This document shows positions 1-7,274 of a DNA stretch of 11,519 nucleotides, in pieces. The notes beneath the pieces were generated by a model. The model was not told the DNA's origin. It was given only the letters and a program-made list of their open reading frames with translations, and did no database searches. The position numbers were made by a program, and so were the translations under genes. Source of the stretch: an uncultured Opitutia bacterium (lineage in GTDB: Bacteria > Verrucomicrobiota > Verrucomicrobiia > Opitutales > UBA953); contig CAJBPJ010000302.1 in assembly GCA_903957465.1 (NCBI GenBank), positions 1 to 11,519 on the forward strand, written 5' to 3'. Each line of letters begins with the position of its first letter. Position 1 is the first letter of the stretch.

Positions 1-807
1 GTTGTTTATTTGGGACCCGAAGGCTCGTTCACGCAGCAAGCTGCAATCCGTGTGTTTGGTTCAAGTGTGCCTGTGTCGCCTTTGCGCACATTGGACGATA
101 TTTTTTCTGCCGTACAGCGCGGCGAAGCTTCCTACGGGGTAGTCCCTGTTGAGAATTCTACCGAAGGCGTCGTGAGCCATTCTTTGGATCTCTTGGCAGA
201 ATCTGACCTCAAAGTTATTGCACAAGTTACACTCGACGTGGAGCATTGTTTAGTCGGCCTGGGTCCTTTAGATAAAGTGCGTCGGGTGCTTTCCAAAGAT
301 ATCGCTCTCGCGCAATGCAGGAACTGGCTGGCGCGCAACTTACCCCAGGCGGAATTAGTTGATGCATCCAGCACAGCTGCGGCCGTTGAAGCGGTAGCTA
401 AAGATGCGACTTCGGCGGCTGTCGCTGCGGCGTCTGCTGCGGAGATACGTGGCGTGCCTGTTTTAGTACGTGCGATTCAAGACCGCCGCGATAATGCCAC
501 GCGCTTCTTTGTGGTTGGCCCTAAAGCGAACCCTCCCGGTGCGAAGGACGAAGTGACGAGTATTGTTGTGACGTTGCGGCACGAGCCCGGCGCGCTTCAA
601 GCTGCCTTAAATACCTTCTCTTCGCGTGGGCTTAATTTGCTGCGCATTGAGTCACGTCCGAGTCGCCGACAGGCCTGGGAATACCAGTTCTTCATCGATT
701 TTCCTGGGCATTGGGATTCGCCCGCTATTCAGCAAACAGTTGGTGACCTCGCTCAGCGCTGCGAGAACGTCAAATGGCTAGGCAGCTACCCGCAAACCAC
801 CACTTAA
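1..807 (+). CDS. pheA: Prephenate dehydratase with C-terminal ACT domain (5' end outside window)
   Basis: Converts prephenate to phenylpyruvate, the committed step of phenylalanine synthesis, in the cytoplasm. The frame is open from base 1 and begins VVYLGPEGSFTQQAA, the usual N-terminal signature of the prephenate dehydratase domain, so the true start lies left of the window. Counting from the first codon, the conserved catalytic Thr-Arg-Phe is at residues 167-169, inside RDNATRFFVVG. An ACT regulatory domain follows (about 182-262), with GALQAALNTF and the ESRP motif typical of phenylalanine-binding ACT domains, so feedback inhibition by phenylalanine is likely. A chorismate mutase domain may precede it, as in bifunctional P-proteins, but this cannot be judged here. 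The 3' end overlaps the next gene by 34 bases, suggesting co-transcription. The family call is very secure; full length is unknown. Confidence 0.95.
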   Translation, partial: VVYLGPEGSFTQQAAIRVFGSSVPVSPLRTLDDIFSAVQRGEASYGVVPVENSTEGVVSHSLDLLAESDLKVIAQVTLDVEHCLVGLGPLDKVRRVLSKDIALAQCRNWLARNLPQAELVDASSTAAAVEAVAKDATSAAVAAASAAEIRGVPVLVRAIQDRRDNATRFFVVGPKANPPGAKDEVTSIVVTLRHEPGALQAALNTFSSRGLNLLRIESRPSRRQAWEYQFFIDFPGHWDSPAIQQTVGDLAQRCENVKWLGSYPQTTT

Positions 808-1649
808 GGCGGTGGCGCCTTTGGGGTGTTGCGGTAATTGCAACCGCTTTGGTTGCGGTCGTGTTGCTGGGATTTTTCCTGCGGCGCGCGGCCCAGACTC
901 CCTATGCGCGTTATGTCGTTCGGCCGGAAGTTTCTGTTAAAGGAGTAGCCGTAGGGTCCTTAATTCGGCTCAAAGGTGTGATCGTGGGTCAGGTTACTAA
1001 GGTCGGTTTATGGGTAGATGGAGAGTCGGGAAAGATTCGTCCCGAGATTGTACTTTCTTTGGATATTTCCAAAGAACCCTCGCTCTCGAAGATGTATGAA
1101 AACGTAGAGAAAGGCTTACGCGTGCAATTTGTACCGGTGAACCCTGCTTCGGGTTTTTTAGAAGTAGATTTAGTTTGGTCGCCGGGAAGTCCGCGTCTGG
1201 TTGCGATTGGGGGTTCGGATGAGTTGCCTTGGCAGCCGAGCGACAGCCAGTTGGCGGTGGCTCAGGTTATCCCTTTAGTTCAGAAATTATCGGCCACAGA
1301 CTTCCGGCCTAAAGTCGATGCATTCATGCAAGATCTCGCAGGACTTGAGTCACGGGTGCAGAGAAATGCGGCGGCTCCGAGTGACTTAACCGAAAAATCA
1401 AAACGTCTTCGCCTAGCGGTTCAACGGCTTGAACAGATTGTTGGGCCGGAGGCTCTCGGCGCAGCCCAAACCCGTTTAGCTGATTTACGTGAAGGTTTGC
1501 GAATGACCGAAGCCGCCTTGGAGAGTCTGGATCGCGAGCTTGTCGAGTGGCCGGATAAAGAAGGTGAATCCATCCGTCGTTTTGCTGCTAAATGTCGGCA
1601 AACAGCGGAAGATTTAAGGGCGTCATTGCCCAAGGACCAAGCCCGCTAA
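774..1649 (+). CDS. MCE/MlaD-family single-pass membrane protein
   Basis: A 291-residue protein with a basic N-terminus, one membrane helix (about residues 16-36) and an MCE domain (about 45-135). The core SVKGVAVGSLIRLKGVIVGQ matches the V-x-G-x-x-x-G...G-x-x-V-G pattern of MlaD/PqiB-type proteins. The rest (about 157-285) looks mainly helical, with heptad-like leucines. MCE proteins form hexameric rings in the periplasm that pass phospholipids or other lipids between membranes, anchored in the inner membrane by the N-terminal helix; that role is inferred here. Usual partners (MlaE-type permease, MlaF-type ATPase, MlaC) are not adjacent, so it is an orphan in this window. The ATG at 774 is chosen because it gives a basic tail before the membrane helix. 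It lies inside the end of pheA, with only a weak ribosome site, so translational coupling is plausible. Family call good; substrate unknown. Confidence 0.8.
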   Translation: MARQLPANHHLRRWRLWGVAVIATALVAVVLLGFFLRRAAQTPYARYVVRPEVSVKGVAVGSLIRLKGVIVGQVTKVGLWVDGESGKIRPEIVLSLDISKEPSLSKMYENVEKGLRVQFVPVNPASGFLEVDLVWSPGSPRLVAIGGSDELPWQPSDSQLAVAQVIPLVQKLSATDFRPKVDAFMQDLAGLESRVQRNAAAPSDLTEKSKRLRLAVQRLEQIVGPEALGAAQTRLADLREGLRMTEAALESLDRELVEWPDKEGESIRRFAAKCRQTAEDLRASLPKDQAR

Positions 1650-1705
1650 CTCAATCGAGGCTTGCCGATTGGACGTGGTGTTGGGAAGGTTTGGACACTC
1701 TTTTT

Positions 1706-3208
1706 ATGGCCGAAGCATCCACGCTCATGGAATCTATTCTTAACCTCTGTAAGCGCCGAGGTTTCGTGTTCCCGTCTTCCGATATTTACGGCGGGCTTAA
1801 TGGTTTTTTCGACTACGGCCCCTTGGGCGTTGAATTAAAAAACAACATTAAGCAGGCCTGGTGGCAGGATTTTGTACACCGCCGTGACGATATTGTCGGC
1901 CTCGACTCTTCAATTATTCACCACCCGACTACTTGGAAGGCCTCCGGACACGTGGAGAATTTTACAGACCCCCTGGTTGATTGTAAGGAATCCAAAATGC
2001 GTTACCGCGCAGATCAGCTGTTCTTTGCCCCGGTCCGCGTGGCGGGTGAAACCATTGGGTACGTTTCCGTGCTTGAGGATGAGGCTATGCAGGCCAAGGC
2101 CGACGAGGCTGCGAATGACATGAAGCGCAAGTTAGCCAAACAAGGTGCGCTTGAACCGGTTGTACTCCGAGATTTTACAGAGGCTAAACCTGAAGAGATC
2201 GAAATGATTCCTTCACCTGCAACCGGTAAGCCAGGAAGTCTGACACCGCCGCGTTCCTTTAATATGATGTTTCAGACGCATGTGGGTGCGATGCAGGATG
2301 CTTCGGCTGTCGCTTACCTCCGGCCTGAGACTGCCCAAGGTATTTTTATTAACTTTAAGAATGTCGTCGATACGGGCCGTGTGAAGGTGCCTTTTGGCAT
2401 TGCCCAAATTGGTAAAGCGTTCCGCAACGAGATTAATCCACGAAACTTCATCTTCCGCTCTCGGGAATTTGAGCAGATGGAAATCGAATACTTCATTTCA
2501 CCCGAAGCGGATTGGAGTGCCGCCCATCAAGAATGGATCGAGCGTTGCTTGGCATGGTTTGAGTCGATCGGCATCCCGCGCGCAAAGCTGTCGCTTTACG
2601 CTCACCCTAAAGAAAAATTAGCGCACTATTCCAAGGGAACCACGGATATCATGTTTGAATTTCCTTTTGGCGTGCAGGAGCTTCAAGGGGTCGCTGCACG
2701 CGGAGATTTCGATTTAACTCAGCACAGCAACGTTTCGGGTCAAAAACTTGATTGGTTTGAAGAGGCTACCAAGCAGCGTTTCATTCCGCACGTGATTGAG
2801 CCTTCGGTCGGTGTCGACCGTGTCTTCTTAGCTTTATTGGCTACAGCTTACCATGAGGACGAAGTCGAAGGTGAGAAGCGCTCAGTGTTGCGACTTCCCC
2901 CGCGCATCGCCCCGTTCAAAGCTGCCGTTTTCCCTCTCTTGAAGAATAAGCCCGAATTAGTTGCCCGGGCGAAGGCGTTACACCAGCGCTTACAACGTCG
3001 TTTCAATGTCTTTTATGATGAGGCAGGAGCCATTGGTCGACGTTACCGTCGACAGGACGAGATTGGCACACCGTATGGTATCACTATCGACTTTGATACC
3101 CTGGAGAAGGACGCCGGTGTGACTGTGCGTAATCGTGACACGTTGGAACAGGTTCGAATGACCGAAGATGAAGTCATCCGTTTCCTAGACGAAAAGGTGC
3201 ACGGTTAA
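1706..3208 (+). CDS. glyS: Glycine--tRNA ligase, single-chain (alpha2) type
   Basis: A class II aminoacyl-tRNA synthetase that charges tRNA-Gly with glycine; 500 residues from this start. Visible landmarks are an N-terminal CKRRGFVFPSSDIYGGLNGF block, the RPETAQGIFINF block (about 206-217), motif 2 with FRNEINPRNFIFRSREFEQ (about 239-257), and motif 3 around GVDRVFLALL (about 368-378). A HisRS-like anticodon-binding domain occupies about residues 400-500 (PPRIAPFKAAVFPLL, then GRRYRRQDEIGTPYGI). This is the one-polypeptide form found in eukaryotes, archaea and some bacteria, not the two-subunit GlyQ/GlyS form common in Proteobacteria. The frame is open back to an ATG at 1592, but the extra 38 residues are unlike the family, so 1706 is preferred. 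A GGGAAGG lies 16 bases upstream of it, too far to be a convincing ribosome site, and an in-frame TTG at 1691 sits too close to it. Confidence 0.95.
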   Translation: MAEASTLMESILNLCKRRGFVFPSSDIYGGLNGFFDYGPLGVELKNNIKQAWWQDFVHRRDDIVGLDSSIIHHPTTWKASGHVENFTDPLVDCKESKMRYRADQLFFAPVRVAGETIGYVSVLEDEAMQAKADEAANDMKRKLAKQGALEPVVLRDFTEAKPEEIEMIPSPATGKPGSLTPPRSFNMMFQTHVGAMQDASAVAYLRPETAQGIFINFKNVVDTGRVKVPFGIAQIGKAFRNEINPRNFIFRSREFEQMEIEYFISPEADWSAAHQEWIERCLAWFESIGIPRAKLSLYAHPKEKLAHYSKGTTDIMFEFPFGVQELQGVAARGDFDLTQHSNVSGQKLDWFEEATKQRFIPHVIEPSVGVDRVFLALLATAYHEDEVEGEKRSVLRLPPRIAPFKAAVFPLLKNKPELVARAKALHQRLQRRFNVFYDEAGAIGRRYRRQDEIGTPYGITIDFDTLEKDAGVTVRNRDTLEQVRMTEDEVIRFLDEKVHG

Positions 3209-3260
3209 GCCCTAAAGTGACATACGTGTAACGCTATCTCTGCTTTACAGGCTAGGCCGA

Positions 3261-3274
3261 GGTAGGGTAGGGTA
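3261..3274 (+). repeat. Short tandem TAGGG repeat just upstream of a start codon
   Basis: The stretch GGTAGGGTAGGGTA lies 5-18 bases before the ATG at 3279, in the 70-base spacer after glyS. It contains two near-identical TAGGG units. A GAGG at 3259-3262, next to it, is the only ribosome-site-like element, about 16 bases from the ATG. The rest of the spacer has no convincing -35/-10 pair and no hairpin followed by a T-run. The repeat may supply extra purines for ribosome binding or may be chance. Confidence 0.3.
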
Positions 3275-3278
3275 CGCC

Positions 3279-5786
3279 ATGAGCCAAAACTCTACTCCCT
3301 CTGCCCGTTCAGGCTTTCCACTCGTCATTGGGGTATCTGCCTTCCTCATCGCTGGCTGCTCTGCCTTCTTTTCCGTTCGCGGATTAGGCCTGCTCTTTGC
3401 GGGATCCGAGTGGCCCGTGATGATCATGGCTGCCACCCTTGAGCTCGGTAAGCTTGTCGCTGCCTCCTTCCTTTACCGTTATTGGGCGGCCACCCAGTTT
3501 GCGCTCAAGTTTTACCTGACGATCGCCCTGGTCGTTCTCATTGGTATTACTTCGCTTGGTAACTACGGATACCTCGCACGCGCTTACGAGCAGACCAATC
3601 AAGAATTGAAGGCTGCTGAAAGCGCCATCCGGAGTATCGATGCTCAAATTATTGATAAAAAGGCACTGATTGAAGCTTCACGTGGCGTGAACACACAGTC
3701 TATCGGGATTAGCCGCGAAGACTTAACCCGTGCCCAAGAGCGCGTAGCTTTCGAGCGCGACACATTATCTCAAGGTCTCGCCCGCATTGAGTCAGCGCGT
3801 GCCGCTGCCAATGAACGCCGGGCGACAGCAGCCCGTGCTTCTGCTGAACGTAATTCAGCTCAAGCGGATGCCTTAACGAAGTCGGCAGCAGCCGATGAGG
3901 CCACGATTGCGAGTCTGTTGAAGCGCGTTGAAGTCCTTGACCGTGCTGTTGACGCCTATACCCAGCAGGGTAACAGCGGATTTTTGAATCTTTCAGACGG
4001 CGTCCGTAAAGGCCAAGACCTTCGCGACCAGCAGTTCAGTGAGCGTTCGGCTATCGCGGCTGACCTCGATCGTGCACGTGCTCGCATCGAGCGCCTGCGT
4101 GATGAGCAGCTTAAGCAAGCAACTACGATCGCGGCAGAAATGAAAACAGTTGATGATGCGTTACGCCTAGATTTGCAAAAGTTAGACGCCGAAGCCTTAG
4201 AAGTGAATAAGGCTGGCATGCAGGCCGTGGCTATTGCCGAAGAAAAATTTGCTGCGTTGGATGCGCAAAGCCAGAAGAAGGCAGACACAGGTGAGAACAA
4301 GGTCGATTCATTGCAGAAAGATATCACCAAGTTGACCAAAGAAAGATACGAACTTGATCAGCTGACTCAGCGATCAGATATCGGAACATACCGGTTCATT
4401 GCTCGCGCGTTTGATGTCACTGCTGACGACGTTGTCAAATGGCTCATCGTTGTTCTCGTTCTCGTATTCGACCCTCTCGCGGTGACCTTAGTGATTGGCT
4501 TCAACGTTGCACTCTTGAAGGGCAATGAGCCTAAGCTTGCGATGAATACAGGCGGCTCTGCTTCATCTTCGCGGGCAGTGATTGTTGGCCTTTCCGTCGC
4601 ACTGGTTGCGGTCATTGTCGCATGGTTGATTTGGCCAAGGGGTGCGACGCTCTTTGGCGCACTGCCGCAAGAGCAGAGCCGACTTATCCCAGGTGATAGT
4701 TTTGCCGTACTCACTTTTCGTCCCGAGGCTCCTATTCGCGCTAAGCGCGCTGCCGGTGATGTAGCACAAACAACGCTATCGATTACATCTGAGGATGCAC
4801 CCGTTGTGGCTACGTCGAAGGCCGACCCAGTCCTCTCGGCATGGTTAGATTGGGTGGGTGGCCCAGTCGCAACAAAAGCTCTCCAAGATTTAGCGGTTCA
4901 TGGTATGGATCCCAAATCGGAAGTTTTTGCTTTCGCTAAGTTTCCAATCCGCGCGAACGCTGGGAAGACAGGTCGTCCGGTGGTGATCTGCGGTTTGGTT
5001 TTTCGAGTTAACGATCCCGTTGCAGCCGAGGCTGCACTCTCGCGCCTGTCCGCACAAATTCGTGCAAGTCTGCGTTCGGGAGAGGTCGTTGCCACGGACT
5101 TAAGTCGTAGCCGTGCAATGATTCGTTATGCCGATGGTCGCTACCTAGACCCCCAAGGCGGTTTTTTTACTTTCGGCGTGACGGAGAACGCTGCCATTTT
5201 AATGGTAGAGTTTGAAGGTGATCCAGTCACGCCCTGCATCGGTCAAGAAATTCGTAACTGCCTCGCATTGGCTGCGGGTCAAGTTGAGTTAACGGAAGAG
5301 CTCCCAACGATGGCTTATTGTTCCGATGCCAGCGTTTCCTTGTGGCTTAACACCGAGCGTTTTTTTCGTCGCCTGCCCATGGATCTCGCCACGCGTAAGC
5401 GGTTCAATCAGCTGCGCGCTAACGTAGATTTCGATTTCATTTTAGGGATGCGCACGATTGCTGCTGACCAAGTTAAGCTGGTCGCTCGTTATGAATATCC
5501 CGGTGAACGTCCGAATGCATTGTCGAGCGAACTCGTTCGCGGCGGATTAGACGCGCAAGACCTTTCTGGTCGACTTCTTCAGCGCTGCAGCGACTCGTTG
5601 GAATTTGATGCGTTTGCTGAACGTCTACGCTTAGCTTTTAACGAAGGTAACGCAGGTGGCGTCCAACAAGTGATTGTTGAAAAGTCTTACCCTGCGCCGC
5701 AAGTGGCTCAGTTCACAGTCAATGCGCGTACGGATGGAGGACTTGCCCAGCCAATGGTTGGGGTTCTGCAGTCCTTGCTGCGTTAA
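3279..5786 (+). CDS. Five-helix membrane protein with a long central coiled coil and a large C-terminal domain, function unknown
   Basis: An 835-residue protein I cannot assign to a characterised family. Visible layout: membrane helices at about 13-33, 46-66 and 76-98; an Ala/Glu/Lys/Arg-rich coiled coil at about 104-369; membrane helices at about 385-410 (WLIVVLVLVFDPLAVTLVIG) and 430-453; then a mixed alpha/beta domain to the end. The basic loop after helix 2 (LYRYW...) suggests it is cytoplasmic. That would put the coil and C-terminal domain in the periplasm (inference). The N-terminal three-helix-coil-helix plan resembles DUF4407-like proteins and coiled-coil membrane proteins I recall from marine phage genomes. 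The C-terminal part, with RLIPGDSFAVLTF and LAVHGMDPKSEVFAFAKF, faintly resembles DUF4836/DUF3352-type domains. Both comparisons are from memory and weak. The downstream lipoprotein gene starts six bases after the stop, so the two are probably co-expressed. Confidence 0.85.
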   Translation: MSQNSTPSARSGFPLVIGVSAFLIAGCSAFFSVRGLGLLFAGSEWPVMIMAATLELGKLVAASFLYRYWAATQFALKFYLTIALVVLIGITSLGNYGYLARAYEQTNQELKAAESAIRSIDAQIIDKKALIEASRGVNTQSIGISREDLTRAQERVAFERDTLSQGLARIESARAAANERRATAARASAERNSAQADALTKSAAADEATIASLLKRVEVLDRAVDAYTQQGNSGFLNLSDGVRKGQDLRDQQFSERSAIAADLDRARARIERLRDEQLKQATTIAAEMKTVDDALRLDLQKLDAEALEVNKAGMQAVAIAEEKFAALDAQSQKKADTGENKVDSLQKDITKLTKERYELDQLTQRSDIGTYRFIARAFDVTADDVVKWLIVVLVLVFDPLAVTLVIGFNVALLKGNEPKLAMNTGGSASSSRAVIVGLSVALVAVIVAWLIWPRGATLFGALPQEQSRLIPGDSFAVLTFRPEAPIRAKRAAGDVAQTTLSITSEDAPVVATSKADPVLSAWLDWVGGPVATKALQDLAVHGMDPKSEVFAFAKFPIRANAGKTGRPVVICGLVFRVNDPVAAEAALSRLSAQIRASLRSGEVVATDLSRSRAMIRYADGRYLDPQGGFFTFGVTENAAILMVEFEGDPVTPCIGQEIRNCLALAAGQVELTEELPTMAYCSDASVSLWLNTERFFRRLPMDLATRKRFNQLRANVDFDFILGMRTIAADQVKLVARYEYPGERPNALSSELVRGGLDAQDLSGRLLQRCSDSLEFDAFAERLRLAFNEGNAGGVQQVIVEKSYPAPQVAQFTVNARTDGGLAQPMVGVLQSLLR

Positions 5787-5789
5787 GGA
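5785..5789 (+). promoter_or_regulatory. Ribosome binding site overlapping the upstream stop codon
   Basis: AAGGA shares bases with the TAA stop of the membrane-protein gene (5784-5786) and ends three bases before the lipoprotein ATG at 5793. The spacing is short but usable. The overlap points to coupled translation of the two genes. Confidence 0.55.
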
Positions 5790-5792
5790 ATC

Positions 5793-7274
5793 ATGAACCA
5801 GTGCCGTCCATGGTTAAGTCTGGCGGCCCTCCTAGCCCTCGCTGGTTGTTGCATGTCGCCACCTTCGCCGGTGGACGGCGTGCCTTATGGTGCTTGGGGT
5901 GAAGAGGCTACGTCGCCTGACAGGGGCCCGCCTCCAGAACCTGTGAGTGTTCCTGTGGATGCACCATCAGAACCCAAAGAGAGCACTCCGCCAGCCGCAG
6001 AAATTGCCAAGCCGAGTGTAAGTCCATCGCCTGCGCCCGTTTCCCCGGCAAAGCCTGCCATTGCGGTCGACCCCTTGCGTCAACCCCTTCGGCTCCCCTT
6101 GCCGGCCATTGATCGGTCGCCAGGCTTGGCTCTCGATAAGGGCGCGCCTTTAGGCGTTTTCGATTCGGGCTCACAACGTATTGGTCAACTTCCAGGTCCA
6201 ACGCTTACCAACGGAACGGGCCTTGCCCCGTCACTTGGCGATGTCGCCGGCCAGCCATCCGCGTTTAAACCTTCTTCAGCGGGCTTAAATTCGACCCTCG
6301 GTTCTCCGAGTCCGTCTGAAAAAAATTCACCCATAAGCTTAGGTCAGCTCGATTCACTGAGTTCTCCGAGGTTGAATGGAAGCAACGCCCAACTTGGCGC
6401 CGTGTCTGCAAGTGGAGCGACGACAACGCGTGTCGAGCAAGCTCCGTCCCTGTCTCTAGGATCAGCTAAGAGTGCAGCTGCCGATAATACGCAGCCGCTA
6501 ACAGTTGCCATTCCTGCAGATGGTTCTGCCAGCGCTAGCGATATAAACTCTTCTCTCCGTTTAGGCGTAGGATCCGATAGTCAAGTGAGCGATGCCACCA
6601 AAGGTCAGACAGTGGCTATTCAGGTTGCACCTGGCGAAGTCTCCAAGATCGGCTCAACGGCTCGCTCGCCTTCGCTTTCCGTTTCGGCGACTTCGCTTCC
6701 CTCAGGAAGTGCAATACCTGGTACCGCCGGTGTTTCGGTTGGTGCGGCACAGGCGATTGCGCCTGAGTCTAGCAAAACATCTCCATCGCTTGTCGTCTCA
6801 GGAGTGAAGGCCTTACCTGTGCCTGCGCCAGGTCAGGTAACTTCACTTTCGGAACCTTCAGCACCTCAGGGTCGCCAGTCTGCGAGTTCGGCTAAAGTTG
6901 ACATCCATTCGCCTCGGGAACCCTCAGCTTATCTAAAAGAGTCACTCAATGCACCGACAGCAAAAGGGGTCACGCCTCCGCGCGTTACGGAGATAAAGGT
7001 CGCCGATAGTCTTGCAGTGAAAACCGGTACACCCGTTGCGCGCAGCTCGCAAACCGTGTCGACTCCAGTTGTCGTCAAGGAGTCCGTGAGTCAGCCTTTA
7101 GTAAAAGACCGAAGTGCCACGATTTCTTCCGGGAATGTTTTGCAAGCGACTGCACCGACGGCCGAAGAAATTGCCCAACGCGAGGAAGAGAAACGGAAAC
7201 GCGAAGAGGAGGTTCGTCGCAGCGAATCAAGCCTTCGTCAGTGGCTACACGATCACTTACCTTTATTCTTCTGA
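5793..7274 (+). CDS. Ser/Pro/Ala-rich lipoprotein with charged C-terminal helix, function unknown
   Basis: A 493-residue protein. The N-terminus has a hydrophobic signal ending in the lipobox L16-A17-G18-C19, so Cys19 should be lipidated and the protein anchored in an envelope membrane; a second Cys follows at position 20. Residues about 22-450 are low-complexity Ser, Pro, Ala, Gly and Thr with few aromatics, which suggests disorder or an extended linker. A degenerate motif [SA]-P-S-L-[SV]-[LV]-[SG] occurs at residues 217-223, 292-298 and 330-336. Related LG/SP units lie around residues 155-210, where the DNA 10-mer GTTCTCCGAG recurs at 6301 and 6361. The C-terminus (about 453-493) switches to a charged helix (EEIAQREEEKRKREEEVRRS) and an amphipathic tail ending LPLFF. 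I do not recognise the family. It follows the coiled-coil membrane protein by six bases and may act with it. Its last 22 bases overlap the convergent gene. Confidence 0.8.
   Translation: MNQCRPWLSLAALLALAGCCMSPPSPVDGVPYGAWGEEATSPDRGPPPEPVSVPVDAPSEPKESTPPAAEIAKPSVSPSPAPVSPAKPAIAVDPLRQPLRLPLPAIDRSPGLALDKGAPLGVFDSGSQRIGQLPGPTLTNGTGLAPSLGDVAGQPSAFKPSSAGLNSTLGSPSPSEKNSPISLGQLDSLSSPRLNGSNAQLGAVSASGATTTRVEQAPSLSLGSAKSAAADNTQPLTVAIPADGSASASDINSSLRLGVGSDSQVSDATKGQTVAIQVAPGEVSKIGSTARSPSLSVSATSLPSGSAIPGTAGVSVGAAQAIAPESSKTSPSLVVSGVKALPVPAPGQVTSLSEPSAPQGRQSASSAKVDIHSPREPSAYLKESLNAPTAKGVTPPRVTEIKVADSLAVKTGTPVARSSQTVSTPVVVKESVSQPLVKDRSATISSGNVLQATAPTAEEIAQREEEKRKREEEVRRSESSLRQWLHDHLPLFF
7253..7274. other. 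Convergent gene overlap (22 bases)
   Basis: The last seven codons and stop of the + strand lipoprotein gene (TGA at 7272-7274) overlap the last codons and stop of the minus-strand kinase fusion (TGA on the complement of 7253-7255). No hairpin with a T-run is visible around the junction, so no intrinsic terminator can be named. Transcripts from the two sides probably run into each other. Confidence 0.85.

Noticed and set aside
1592..1705. N-terminal extension of the glycyl-tRNA synthetase from an upstream ATG
   Set aside because: The 38 extra residues are unlike the family and lie mostly over the end of the MCE gene in another frame; family similarity begins shortly after the ATG at 1706.
3209..3278. 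Possible terminator and promoter in the spacer after glyS
   Set aside because: TACGTGTA and GGCTAGGCC are small palindromes without a stable stem plus T-run, and the TTTACA/TAGGGT pair (18-base spacing) is too weak to call a promoter.
3956..4339. Minus-strand open frame of 127 codons inside the coiled-coil gene
   Set aside because: It is antisense to the Ala/Arg/Glu-rich coil, its product is Ser/Arg/Cys-rich with no recognisable domain, and the + strand gene is continuous and structured through it.
3279..5786. Prophage remnant, because the N-terminal coil protein resembles some phage-encoded proteins
   Set aside because: Flanking genes are ordinary housekeeping and envelope genes, with no integrase, capsid, tail or att-like repeats and no visible base-composition shift.
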